From Cohnella kolymensis (lineage in GTDB: Bacteria; Bacillota; Bacilli; Paenibacillales; Paenibacillaceae): 64,000 nucleotides of DNA. Made by a program: the position numbers and the translations under genes. Numbering within the stretch: position 1 is the first letter of the stretch; the number at the start of each line of letters is the position of its first letter. The stretch covers positions 62,001-126,000 of the forward strand of contig NZ_JXAL01000014.1 of NCBI RefSeq assembly GCF_000829465.1. The letters run 5' to 3'. Below are positions 8,115 through 16,926 of the stretch, piece by piece. The notes under the pieces were generated by a model that worked only from the letters and a program-made list of their open reading frames with translations, searched no databases and was not told where the DNA came from.

Positions 8115-9904
8115 ATGAAAAGCTTCCGTTCGATTCACAGCCGTCTTTTTCTGCTGTTTTTAGCATCTATGCTCAGCTTGCTGTTCGTCGTGAGCGTTCT
8201 GTATTATCAACGGGCGACCGAACAGATCAGGAATAGAATCGCCGACATTGCGGACAAAAACATCTCGCAGACCGTCGGCTTATTTGACCTTTTACTGAAA
8301 GGTTATGACAGCGTTACCAAGACGCTCAACAGCAATGACGAGCTGATGCGGCTGCTGCAGAGCCGGCTCACGGACGATCCGGTGCTTGGAGTGGATAACG
8401 AACGCAAAATACGTAACATCCTGGGTGCCATCTTTTACTCCCGGGACGATATCGTCGGCATTCACATCGTGACTTACAGCGGCAAGGTACACAGTTATGA
8501 GCGGTCGAGCGGCGGCTCCGGTTCGGGCAATTATACGCAAGCGCAATGGTTCCGTTCGCTGAAAGAGTCGACGGGGGAAATGAAGTGGCTGGGCGTCTTT
8601 CCGCAATCGCTGATGAGCGGCGGATTCGATCGTCCTGTTTTTGCATTCGGCCGGCAATTGTTCGAGCTGAACGAGCTGAAACCGATCGGCATTGTGCTGA
8701 TTGAGACGGATGCCGAAGCTATTTTGTCCGCACTTTCGAATGCCAGCCTTGGACCCGGCAGCAGCGTGTCCATTCACGGAGCGGCAGGGGAAACAATCGT
8801 CACCACTTCCGGCAGGAACTCGTTTGAGCCGCTGCCGGCCGGTTGGCCCGGTCAGCTTAGGGAGGATGAGACCTTTGTCCGGGAACGGCGGGATTCCCTC
8901 GTTACGGCTGCGCGTATCGCCAAGGCGGAATGGACGATCGTCGCGCAAACGCCCAAAAGCAATATGCAGCTGGAACTGAAACAGACGCAGCAGTTCCTGA
9001 TGACTGTAATCATCGTGCTGGTAGTCGTGGCGACCGTGCTGGCCACGTTCGTTTCCCGTACCTTTTCATCGCCGTTCAAACGTCTGCTTCAGGAGATGAA
9101 GCAGGTGGAAATGGGGAATTTCAACGGGAGGATCAGTGTTAACTCTTATGATGAAATCAATGTGCTCGTATCCTCATTCAATCGCATGGTCGCCCGCATG
9201 GACGAACTGATCGAGCGTATCAAACTTTCCAGCATCAGCGAGAAGCATTCCCAACTTCAAGCGTTGCAGTCGCAGGTAAATCCGCATTTTTTATTTAATA
9301 CGCTGGACATGATTTACTGGATGCTGGACGAGAGGGAGAACGACCGGCTGGGCAAAGTGATCCTAGCTCTATCTCATATTTTCAGATACAGCAGCGATTG
9401 GGAGGAAGCGTCGCGTACGACGCTGCGCAGCGAGCTGGAGCAGATGCAGCATTATTTAACGATAATCGAAACCAGGCTGCCGGCCGTATAAGGGCCGAAA
9501 TCGATTTCGAAGAACGCTGGCTCGATGCGGTGCTGCCCAAAATGACACTGCAGCCGATTATTGAGAACGCCGTGAAATACGGACTGGAGCCGCTCAACCG
9601 CCCTGGGCTGCTTCGAGTCTTCACGCAGGAAAGCAACGGCGTACTGAACATCGTAATAGAGGATAATGGGGTCGGAATGGATGATCAACTGTTAAGGCAG
9701 CTATTACAGCTGTTGGATGAAGAAGACAGCGGCGATCCGTCGTCAAACACGGCGAGGCGCGGTATCGGCCTGCAAAATGTACACCGCAGGATACGCCTTA
9801 TGTTCGGAAACGGTTATGGGCTTCGGATCGAAAGCAGCCGGGAACGGGGCACGACAGTTGTCGTGGCCATGCCGCTTCCGGCGCCGGGAGGGCATCAGCT
9901 ATGA
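8115..9904 (+). CDS. YesM-type sensor histidine kinase, frame interrupted near 9484
   Basis: Membrane sensor kinase, about 596 residues once repaired. It has an N-terminal membrane segment (about residues 12-32), a large extracellular domain, a second membrane segment (about 295-317), a HAMP-like linker, then the His_kinase motif with QVNPHFLFNTLD, and a C-terminal HATPase domain (N box IIENAVKYGLEP, G boxes DNGVGM and GIGLQNV). The frame changes near 9484: restoring one G in CCGGCCG joins TIIETRL to GRIRAEIDF. The end overlaps the response regulator start (ATGA), indicating translational coupling. Kinases of this family usually sense and control the neighbouring sugar importer. Confidence 0.88.
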
Positions 9905-11076
9905 ATATACTGGTCGTTGATGACGAAACGGTCATACGGGAAGGAATAGAACGGACGATCTCCAAACGGTTTCCGGATCACCGCGTTCTGCTGGCATCGA
10001 ATCCAGAGGAAGCCGTTCAACTGCTTAGAAGCGAACCGGTCGACCTTGTGCTCACCGATGTGCTCATGCCCGGGATGACGGGACTCGAACTCATGGATAT
10101 TTCTCGTAAGCGGCATCCCCACGTGAAGTGGGTCGTCATCTCCGCTTATTCGGAGTTTGCGTATGCACAGCAAGCAGTTCGGTTCGGCGCCAAAAACTAT
10201 TTATTGAAGCCGATCGGCAAAGACGTGTTGATTGAGATGATTGCGCAGATCGGCGACGAGATTGCCAGAGACAACGAGATGTCGAAAGAAGCGCGGTTCA
10301 TGCGAACGAATATGCGCTTTCTGCGTGAAGCTATATTTGCGAGATGGGCATTCGGCCTGGATCTTGCGGGTATCGATTTGGCGCCGTATATCGAAAGACA
10401 TCCCCATTTTCACTTGATCATGATTCGTATGGAAAGCGATCGTGTCGTTCACTTGGAACATTTTATCGTCGAGAACGTTCTCTCCGAATTGATTGACAAT
10501 CACGGCCACGGATTCGTCGCCAGCATAGACGCGAAAAGTTTGCTCGGCCTGGTCACCTTACAAGAAGACGCCGACAGTCCCATGCCTATGCTTGACGAGC
10601 TTCGGCGCCATTTGAAGAGATATGTCAAGGTTCCTTTCCAGATTTTACATTCGCACCGGTTAAGCCATTTCGCCAGCGTCCCTGAAGAAGTACAGAGAAT
10701 GCGTAAAGCCGCGGCAACCCAAGTGTATGAACGTTATGCGAGCGGCGGCGACCAAGCCGTTGAAATCGCACTTCAGTACATCAAGGCGCATTACCATGAA
10801 GAGTTGTCTTTGGAAAAGGCAGCTTCGGTCGTTTATTTGAACCCGGTCTATTTCAGCCAGCTTTTCAAGCAGAAGACCGGGCAAGGCTTCAAGGATTACG
10901 TGATTCAACTGCGTTTGGACCAAGCCAAAGAAATGCTGCATAATCCGGCTCTTAAGATCGCAGATATCTGCGAAAGGATCGGCTATCAGGACATGCGCCA
11001 CTTCTCGCAGCTATTCCGCAAAAGATACGGGATGACACCTTCCGAGTACCGGCAGTCTTCCGTTCAGCTGAATTGA
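9901..11076 (+). CDS. AraC-type response regulator (YesN family)
   Basis: Response regulator of 391 residues. The N-terminal receiver domain carries acidic residues DD7-8, phosphoacceptor Asp53 (in LVLTDVLMPG) and Lys103. A less conserved middle section follows, then a C-terminal AraC helix-turn-helix domain (about residues 285-385, with SLEKAASVVYLNPVYFSQLF and IGYQDMRHFSQLFRKRYG). Start ATG 9901 overlaps the kinase stop. It probably activates the adjacent sugar-transport operon. Confidence 0.93.
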   Translation: MNILVVDDETVIREGIERTISKRFPDHRVLLASNPEEAVQLLRSEPVDLVLTDVLMPGMTGLELMDISRKRHPHVKWVVISAYSEFAYAQQAVRFGAKNYLLKPIGKDVLIEMIAQIGDEIARDNEMSKEARFMRTNMRFLREAIFARWAFGLDLAGIDLAPYIERHPHFHLIMIRMESDRVVHLEHFIVENVLSELIDNHGHGFVASIDAKSLLGLVTLQEDADSPMPMLDELRRHLKRYVKVPFQILHSHRLSHFASVPEEVQRMRKAAATQVYERYASGGDQAVEIALQYIKAHYHEELSLEKAASVVYLNPVYFSQLFKQKTGQGFKDYVIQLRLDQAKEMLHNPALKIADICERIGYQDMRHFSQLFRKRYGMTPSEYRQSSVQLN

Positions 11077-11162
11077 GGCGAATTCCCGTAGTCATTCATC
11101 CAAGAACGTGTCCCGATCGGAGAGTACTATGAATATAAATCTCTGAGAGAGGAGCCGCTATG

Positions 11163-11834
11163 ATGAGTGATAGTCAAGGGAGACAGGTAGCCAGCAAGTG
11201 GCTCAAGACGAAAGCACTGCTCAGTGATCCCGGCCTGGCGAAACACATCCCCGATACATGCAGGTATAAGCCTTCGAATCTGAGAGCGATGCTGTCGCGA
11301 TATGCGATGGTCGTCGTGAAGCCCGTCAGGGGTGCCGGCGGAATCGGCGTAATGATGGTGAAGCGTCAGAGACGTGCATTCACCTGCACCTATCTGGCAC
11401 GTACGAAAAGGTACTCCAATTTCTCCGCTCTCTCGAACGCCATCGATAAGCGCCGCAAAGGCAGCTCTTTTTTGATCCAAACAGGCATCCATCTTGCCCG
11501 TATCAAAGGAAGACCGGTTGATTATAGAGTGAAGTATGTAAAAGAAAATGACGAATGGACTTATCGGTCGATGGTGGGCAGATTGGCAAAAAAAGGGCTG
11601 TTCGTCACAAACTTGTGCCGGGGCGGCGAGCTGATGCCATCAGCCGAGGCGATTCGCCGATCCTTATCCTCCAAGCTGGTCCGCGAAAAAAAGCGAGAGA
11701 TGCGACATTTGACGGAAACGTCGACAACGCTGTTGGAGCGCCGCTTCCCGGGTGTTGCGCAGCTGGGGTATGATTATGGCATCGACCGAAAAGGACATAT
11801 ATGGCTTTTGGAAGTCAATACTCGACCGCAGTAA
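11163..11834 (+). CDS. YheC/YheD-like ATP-grasp protein, C-terminus possibly truncated
   Basis: ATP-grasp fold protein related to spore-coat-associated YheC/YheD, about 223 residues. The recognisable parts are VVVKPVRGAGGIGVMMV (ATP-grasp nucleotide binding), DYRVKYV and the late WLLEVNTRP motif, which supplies metal-binding residues. Relatives usually continue for 20-40 residues after NTRP; here a TAA follows NTRPQ. The next frame over stays open (SNHYDLTYF...) to about base 11909, so a frameshift near 11831 is possible but not certain. ATG 11163 is 8 bases from GAGAGGAG; ATG 11160 is 5 bases away. Confidence 0.7.
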   Translation: MSDSQGRQVASKWLKTKALLSDPGLAKHIPDTCRYKPSNLRAMLSRYAMVVVKPVRGAGGIGVMMVKRQRRAFTCTYLARTKRYSNFSALSNAIDKRRKGSSFLIQTGIHLARIKGRPVDYRVKYVKENDEWTYRSMVGRLAKKGLFVTNLCRGGELMPSAEAIRRSLSSKLVREKKREMRHLTETSTTLLERRFPGVAQLGYDYGIDRKGHIWLLEVNTRPQ

Positions 11835-11936
11835 TCATTATGATTTGACATATTTTTCTATTAAATCCTTTAATCAACTTATTCATGATCATGAAACTTT
11901 TTTATAAAACAGCTGCTGCAAAAGATGTGAATAATT

Positions 11937-12025
11937 TAATCCACAGAATCCCCTGTGCACGGAAAGATATTTCGGGGTTTTTCAACATTTTACCCACATC
12001 TTTATCCACAACCATATGTGGATAT
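11937..12025 (+). promoter_or_regulatory. Cluster of four DnaA-box-like sites upstream of sda
   Basis: TTATCCACA (12002-12010) is a perfect DnaA box. One-mismatch boxes lie at 11937-11945 (TAATCCACA), 11990-11998 (TTACCCACA) and, inverted, 12017-12025 (TGTGGATAT). The last three are spaced 12 and 15 bases apart and end 9 bases before the -35 of the sda promoter. DnaA activation of sda is established in Bacillus subtilis; the same control here is inferred from position. Confidence 0.8.
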
Positions 12026-12033
12026 GACGAACC

Positions 12034-12063
12034 TTGTCCGCTTCTTGGAGGCCGTGCTATGAT
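12034..12063 (+). promoter_or_regulatory. Sigma-A-like promoter of sda
   Basis: TTGTCC (12034-12039), an 18-base spacer and TATGAT (12058-12063), located 44 bases before the sda start and just after the DnaA-box cluster. Confidence 0.6.
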
Positions 12064-12106
12064 TCCATCACAAACTCCAACCCTATAAGGAAAGGGCGTG
12101 CGGCCA

Positions 12107-12244
12107 ATGTTGCTCTCCGATGATCTTTTGCTGGATGCTTATCGTAATGCGGTTCGTCTGCAGCTTGAAATGGAATTTGTCCGTTTGCTCCGTGCGGAAA
12201 TTAAACGCCGCAGGTTGAAGGTTCCGGATGAGCAGGTGATCTAA
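12107..12244 (+). CDS. sda: Sporulation histidine kinase inhibitor Sda
   Basis: Checkpoint protein of 45 residues that binds sporulation kinases such as KinA and blocks the phosphorelay when replication is perturbed. The sequence begins MLLSDDLLLDAYRNAV and contains FVRLLRAEIKRR, matching the Sda helical hairpin (LSDELL...FI.L...EI.RR). ATG 12107 follows AAGGAAAGGG; an in-frame GTG at 12098 is too close to that site. The upstream DnaA boxes support the identification. Its 3' end overlaps the convergent zinc-ribbon gene by 4 bases. Confidence 0.88.
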   Translation: MLLSDDLLLDAYRNAVRLQLEMEFVRLLRAEIKRRRLKVPDEQVI

Positions 12245-12480
12245 ATATGCCAACCGGTTACTTCGACAGTAAATGGGAAGTCGCATTGTACGCAGCGAGC
12301 TGCATGACGGCACACGGTGTCGTTGTCCACGACCATTGTGACTGTACCCGGAAGCGTGGGCTCATAAGGGGAATAGGGTCCAACCCAATCGCTCCAACGA
12401 CCTTCGTCTTCGGCTGCGGAACCACAGATCGCACATGACACCTCCAGGAGGCTAAGCGCATTGCAGACAGGACAAATCAA
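12241..12480 (-). CDS. Small four-CxxC zinc-ribbon-like protein, unknown function
   Basis: A protein of 79 residues with CPVC near the start, CAIC around residue 16, and CRHAARCVQC near residue 60, a spacing expected for zinc binding. The start is TTG 12480, eight bases after AAGGAGG, which strongly supports translation. I recognise no named family. It is convergent with sda and lies on the same strand as yumC, just downstream of it (yumC ends at 12547). Confidence 0.7.
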   Translation of the reverse strand: MICPVCNALSLLEVSCAICGSAAEDEGRWSDWVGPYSPYEPTLPGTVTMVVDNDTVCRHAARCVQCDFPFTVEVTGWHI

Positions 12481-12546
12481 AAGGGCAACCTCCTTAGATG
12501 CCGGATGAACCTCCGGTTTTCCAACGGTAGGATGCCCTTTTGCAGT

Positions 12547-13542
12547 TTATAATTTCATATTGCTGCTGTGGCCCGGCGACAGCTTCGCGCCGGGATCGAT
12601 ATACACTTTGGCGTTATTGATGGCCGTAGGCGCCTCGCCGAATCCGACAGCGATCAATTTCAACTTGCCGGGATAGGTCGTGATATCGCCGGCTCCAAAA
12701 ATACCGGGGATACTCGTTTCCATTCGGGAGTCCACAACGAGGGATCCGCCTTCGATGCTGAGGCCCCATTCCGCTATAGGTCCGAGCGAGCTTACGAACC
12801 CGAAATTTACAATGACGGCGTCCACTTCATGCAGGCTCGTCTCACCCGATTTAACATCGGTCAGAGTTACATGGGTGATCGAGCTTCCGCCTTGAAGAGC
12901 CGTAATTTCAGTAGGTGTGAGGATCTTGACTTTGGAATTCATCAACAGTTCCACACTGTGTTCATGCGCACGGAACTTGTCGCGGCGATGAATAAGCGTA
13001 ACCTGTTCGGCAATGGGCTCCAGCATGAGCGCCCAATCGACGGCGGAATCCCCGCCCCCGCTGATGAGCACCTTCTGCCCGCGGAAACGGTCGAGATCGC
13101 TTACAAAATAATGAAGGTTCGCTTTCTCGAATTTCGAGGCTTCGGGCAGCTCCAAACGCCGGGGTTCGAACGCTCCGACGCCTGCGGTAATAATTACCGC
13201 GCGTGAGTGATGCACTCTCTGATCCGTGACGATTTCAAACAGCCGTTCTTCAAGCTTGGTAACCTTTTGCACCTTTTCCTCCAGGCAAATATTCGGTTTG
13301 AAAAGGTCCATCTGCTCTTTCAGGTTGTTCACAAGATCCTGCGCGGTTATTTTGGGAAATCCTGCGACATCATAAATATATTTCTCCGGGTACAGCGCAG
13401 CGAGCTGGCCGCCCAATTGAGGCATACTTTCAATAAGCGTGACTGACATTTGCCGCATGCCGCCGTAAAAGGCCGCGAACATACCGGCAGGGCCTCCGCC
13501 GATAATGGCCACATCTACCGCGGTTTCATTGCTCTGGTTCAA
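12547..13542 (-). CDS. yumC: Ferredoxin/flavodoxin--NADP reductase, type 2 (YumC)
   Basis: FAD-containing thioredoxin-reductase-like ferredoxin-NADP reductase that moves electrons between NADPH and ferredoxin or flavodoxin. The FAD glycine motif [16 protein letters not shown] is at about residues 13-28, the NADPH-binding [13 protein letters not shown] mid-protein, and [11 protein letters not shown] near the C-terminus. There is no CxxC redox pair, which separates it from thioredoxin reductase. The length of 331 residues is typical. The start is TTG 13542, about 9 bases after CGGAGGTG. It is divergent from yumB with a shared 240-base control region. Confidence 0.93.
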   Translation of the reverse strand: MNQSNETAVDVAIIGGGPAGMFAAFYGGMRQMSVTLIESMPQLGGQLAALYPEKYIYDVAGFPKITAQDLVNNLKEQMDLFKPNICLEEKVQKVTKLEERLFEIVTDQRVHHSRAVIITAGVGAFEPRRLELPEASKFEKANLHYFVSDLDRFRGQKVLISGGGDSAVDWALMLEPIAEQVTLIHRRDKFRAHEHSVELLMNSKVKILTPTEITALQGGSSITHVTLTDVKSGETSLHEVDAVIVNFGFVSSLGPIAEWGLSIEGGSLVVDSRMETSIPGIFGAGDITTYPGKLKLIAVGFGEAPTAINNAKVYIDPGAKLSPGHSSNMKL

Positions 13543-13669
13543 AAACTGACACCTCCGAGTGAATTATGACAAATCGTTACAATGTATTTGTTTCCAATTA
13601 TAAGCCAGTGATTGCGAACAAGGAAAGCGTTTTTGTGCAGTTGTCCAAATTAATTCGTGAAAATCAACC

Positions 13670-13698
13670 TTGAAAAATGAGGGAAAAGCCGATATGAT
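13670..13698 (+). promoter_or_regulatory. Sigma-A promoter of yumB
   Basis: TTGAAA (13670-13675), 17-base spacer, TATGAT (13693-13698), 93 bases before the yumB start codon. Confidence 0.65.
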
Positions 13699-13738
13699 TT
13701 TGTTAAATAGCCTCGGATGAGCAACTTAGCGGAGGACA

Positions 13739-13756
13739 TTGTGTAATTTTTCACAA
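13739..13756 (+). promoter_or_regulatory. Rex-like redox operator in the yumB leader
   Basis: TTGTGTAATTTTTCACAA is an 18-base near-palindrome that differs from the Rex consensus TTGTGAAATTTTTCACAA at one position. It lies about 35 bases downstream of the expected transcription start. Rex releases DNA when NADH is high and is known to control the NADH dehydrogenase gene in Bacillus; here the role is inferred. Confidence 0.78.
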
Positions 13757-13790
13757 ACTAAACACATACACAGATTGGATGGGATCAGGC

Positions 13791-14983
13791 ATGAGCAGCA
13801 TACCGAAGATTGTAATCCTAGGCGCCGGTTACGGAGGCGTTCTCACCTCGCTTCGTTTGCAAAAGGAACTGAATTATAATGAAGCGGACGTGACGTTGGT
13901 CAACAAGCATGACTACCACTACATCACCACCCACCTTCATATGCCTGCGGCCGGAACGGACAACCCGGAGAACGCGCGTGTGAATATCTCCAAGCTCATT
14001 GACGAATTCAAGATCGATTTCGTTAAATCGACAGTCGTACAAATTCGTCCGCAAGACCGCAAAGTGATTTTGGAAGACGGCACACTTTCATACGACTATC
14101 TGGTCATCGGCCTCGGCGGCGAACCGGAAACTTTCGGCATCCCCGGACTGGGCGAGCATGCGATGAACATTCGCAGCATCAACTCGGTTCGTCTGATCCG
14201 CGAACATATCGAATATCAATTTGCCCGCTTCAAGCGCGAACCCCATCGGACGGATTATCTGACTTTCGTTGTGGGCGGCGCCGGATTCACGGGTATTGAG
14301 TTTGTCGGCGAGCTTGCGACCGCATTCCCGAGCTTTGCAAACAATTCGACGTAGATCCTGCGTTGGTGAAAATCGTTAACATTGAAGCGGCTCCCACTGC
14401 GCTGCCCGGATTTGATCCGGAGCTCGTGGATTATGCGATGGAAGTGCTGCGCAACAAAGGCGTAACCTTCCGCATCGGAACTGCGATTAAAGAATGCACG
14501 CCGGATGGCGTTGTTGTCGGCGAAGGCGAAGAAATTAAATCCCAGACGGTCATCTGGACCGGCGGTGTTCGCGGCAACCGCTTGATCGAGGAAGCCGGCT
14601 TCGAGACGATGAGAGGCCGCGTGAAGGTTGACGAATTCCTGCGCGCACCGGGCCACGACAATGTGTTTATTCTCGGCGATAACTCCCTGGTGTTCAATCC
14701 GGAAGGCCGTCCTTATCCGCCGACTGCCCAAATGGCCATGCAGCAAGGTGTCAACTGCGCACACAACCTGGTCGCATCCATTCGCAATCAGCCGCTCAAA
14801 TCCTATTCGTTCAGCAACAAAGGCACCGTGGCATCGCTCGGTAAAGGCGAAGCGATCGGCATCGCTTTCGGCAAGAAATACAAAGGCCGGGTTGCGGCAT
14901 GGCTGAAAAAAGCTATCGATATCCGTTACCTTTTCATTATCGGCGGTATTCCGCTGGTGCTGCGTAAAGGTAAATTTCTGTAA
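13791..14983 (+). CDS. yumB: Type II NADH dehydrogenase (YumB), frame interrupted near 14318
   Basis: Single-subunit NADH:menaquinone oxidoreductase on the inner face of the membrane, about 397 residues when repaired. The FAD motif is ILGAGYGG near the N-terminus; the NADH motif is [17 protein letters not shown]; the late VFILGDNS contacts [14 protein letters not shown] is a strong NDH-2 signature near the C-terminal membrane-association region. The frame breaks near 14318: restoring one G (GCG GAC CGC) yields [17 protein letters not shown] in place of a premature stop at 14354. ATG 13791 follows a GGATGGGA site; an in-frame ATG at 13779 is too early for it. Confidence 0.9.
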
Positions 14984-15255
14984 TGAGACATTGCAGCGTG
15001 CAAGTGCGGGGCCTGTTGACAAGGCAAGAATTAGACCGTTACAACGCGCTGATGGAAGTCGGCTCCTATCTGGAGTCGCAGAGCCGATACGAACTTGCAG
15101 CTGTCGTACAAGCCGAAGTGGACTTGCTCATTCAACCCGCCATCGAGCGATTGAAGGACAAAGGCCGCGAACGGGATCGAATGACGCTGCAATACCTTGA
15201 AGACAAACGTCGTGCAGAATGGGAAGCCCAGATGCGCGAGTTGGAAGAAAATTAA
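14983..15255 (+). CDS. Small charged protein coupled to yumB, unknown function
   Basis: A protein of 90 residues whose ATG overlaps the yumB stop (TAATG), so translation is probably coupled. It is rich in Glu, Arg and Leu, predicted mostly alpha-helical, perhaps a short coiled coil (LIQPAIERLKDKGRERDR), with no membrane segment. I recognise no family. A strong terminator follows directly, so it ends the yumB transcript. Confidence 0.65.
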   Translation: MRHCSVQVRGLLTRQELDRYNALMEVGSYLESQSRYELAAVVQAEVDLLIQPAIERLKDKGRERDRMTLQYLEDKRRAEWEAQMRELEEN

Positions 15256-15260
15256 TGTTT

Positions 15261-15304
15261 AAAGGCCTGCCTGCCTGTCTAATTGACTTGCAGCAGGCCT
15301 TTTG
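15261..15304 (+). terminator. Terminator after the yumB operon
   Basis: AAAGGCCTGC (15261-15270) pairs with GCAGGCCTTT (15293-15302), with a 22-base loop, and the stem ends in T. Confidence 0.8.
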
Positions 15305-15435
15305 TGTGCGTGAACGGCTATGAAAAATTCCTTGTATTTATTTTACGGATAAATTTGGTAGAATACAGGCGAAGGCAGTCCACATCATCGCGGCCGTTGC
15401 ATCAGGGTACAGATCATTGTCATGGGGGGATTCGT

Positions 15436-16854
15436 GTGTCTGAACGTATCGAGAAAGATTCATTGGGCAGTAAGGAAGTGCCGGCGTCAGCTTATTACGG
15501 AATCCAAACGCTGCGTGCCGTAGAGAATTTTCCGATCACAGGTGTACCGGTCCATTCCGAGCTCATTGTCGCTTTGGCCCATGTCAAGAAAGCGGCCGCA
15601 CAAGCCAACACGGAGCTGAAACGGCTGCCGCATGCGATCGCGGAAGCGATCATTCAAGCCGCTGAGGAAGTTTCGCTCGGGGGATGGCATGACCAGTTCA
15701 TTGTGGATTCCATCCAAGGCGGAGCGGGAACATCCATCAACATGAACATGAATGAAGTGCTCGCCAACCGAGCGCTGGAAATTATGGGCCATCCCAAGGG
15801 CGATTATTTTCACTGCAACCCGAACAATCACGTGAATATGTCCCAGTCGACGAACGATACGATACCTACGGCGTTGAGAATTTCGGCTTATTTGTTGTCA
15901 ATGAGATTGTTGCAGACGATGCGTGAGCTGCACGTGGGATTTGTGCAGAAGCAATCCGCATTCGACGACGTTATTAAAATGGGCAGAACCCACCTGCAGG
16001 ACGCCGTACCGATCCGCATGGGCCAGGAATTCGGCGCTTACGCAAGAGTGACCGAACGCGACATCGGACGGGTTACCCGGGCGGCTGAAGGCTTGTTGTC
16101 GGTGAACATAGGAGCGACCGCCGTCGGTACTGGGTTAAATGCGACGCCTGAGTATATCGCCCGTGTCGTTGCTCATCTGGCGGAAGATTTGCAAATTCCC
16201 GTCCACAGCGCCGAAGATCTCGTGGACGCCACGCAGAATACCGACGCTTATACGGAGCTCTCGGCCGCACTTAAGGTGTGCGCCATGAACTTGTCGAAAA
16301 TTTGCAACGACATACGCATGATGGCATCCGGGCCGAAGGTCGGTCTGGCTGAGATTACACTGCCGCCGAGACAGCCGGGCTCCTCGATCATGCCGGGAAA
16401 GGTAAACCCTGTAATGGCGGAAGTCGTCAATCAGGTCGCTTTTCAGGTGATGGGCAACGACCATACGATCTGTGTGGCTTCGGAGGCCGGCCAGTTTGAA
16501 CTGAACGTGATGGGGCCGGTCATCGCCTTCAATCTGCTTCAGTCGTTGAAGGTATTGCAGCGAGGAATCGACGCTTTCAACCGGTTCGCCCTGGAGGGTA
16601 TGGAAGCCAATCGGGACAGATGCAAGACGTATGTCAATCAAAGCTTCGGTATTGTCACAGCGCTGAATCCGCATCTCGGTTACGACGTTGCCGCACAGCT
16701 CGTGAAAGAGTCGATGGCCACGGGTATTTCGATCCGGGAGCTTATTCTGGAAAGGCAGCTGCTCACCCCGGAGGAGATGGAGGAGATTCTCGATCCGGTC
16801 CAAATGACGACGCCGGGCATTGCCGGAGAACGGCTTCTGACAGAACAAAGTTAA
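15436..16854 (+). CDS. aspA: Aspartate ammonia-lyase
   Basis: Aspartase of the fumarase/aspartase superfamily: L-aspartate to fumarate plus ammonia. It has 472 residues. The catalytic SS loop signature GSSIMPGKVNP is near residue 315, and STNDTIPTALR and GRTHLQDAVP are superfamily segments. The start is GTG 15436 (SERIEKDSLG), six bases after GGGGGA; the longer open frame back to 15283 runs through the previous terminator and is unlikely. Fumarate made here can be reduced or oxidised through the TCA cycle genes elsewhere in the window (sdhCAB). Confidence 0.92.
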   Translation: MSERIEKDSLGSKEVPASAYYGIQTLRAVENFPITGVPVHSELIVALAHVKKAAAQANTELKRLPHAIAEAIIQAAEEVSLGGWHDQFIVDSIQGGAGTSINMNMNEVLANRALEIMGHPKGDYFHCNPNNHVNMSQSTNDTIPTALRISAYLLSMRLLQTMRELHVGFVQKQSAFDDVIKMGRTHLQDAVPIRMGQEFGAYARVTERDIGRVTRAAEGLLSVNIGATAVGTGLNATPEYIARVVAHLAEDLQIPVHSAEDLVDATQNTDAYTELSAALKVCAMNLSKICNDIRMMASGPKVGLAEITLPPRQPGSSIMPGKVNPVMAEVVNQVAFQVMGNDHTICVASEAGQFELNVMGPVIAFNLLQSLKVLQRGIDAFNRFALEGMEANRDRCKTYVNQSFGIVTALNPHLGYDVAAQLVKESMATGISIRELILERQLLTPEEMEEILDPVQMTTPGIAGERLLTEQS

Positions 16855-16869
16855 TGTCCGCAAATGCAG

Positions 16870-16912
16870 AAAAGCCAGGTCTAGCTGTTAAGAGCAGCTA
16901 AGCCTGGCTTTT
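16870..16912. terminator. Terminator between convergent aspA and hemQ
   Basis: AAAAGCCAGG (16870-16879) pairs with CCTGGCTTTT (16903-16912), with an inner TAGCTG/CAGCTA stem. A on one side and T on the other allow use from both strands. Confidence 0.85.
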
Positions 16913-16926
16913 ATCATTTTCAGAAA

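Noticed and set aside
9398-9904. Separate small ATPase protein downstream of the sensor kinase
   Set aside because: It is the HATPase domain of the same kinase shifted by one base; it lacks its own ribosome binding site.
11937-12025. DnaA-box cluster considered as a chromosomal origin
   Set aside because: There is no dnaA or dnaN nearby and no long AT-rich unwinding region; position before sda explains it better.
15283-15435. N-terminal extension of aspA
   Set aside because: It runs through the preceding terminator; GTG 15436 with a good site gives the normal aspartase N-terminus.
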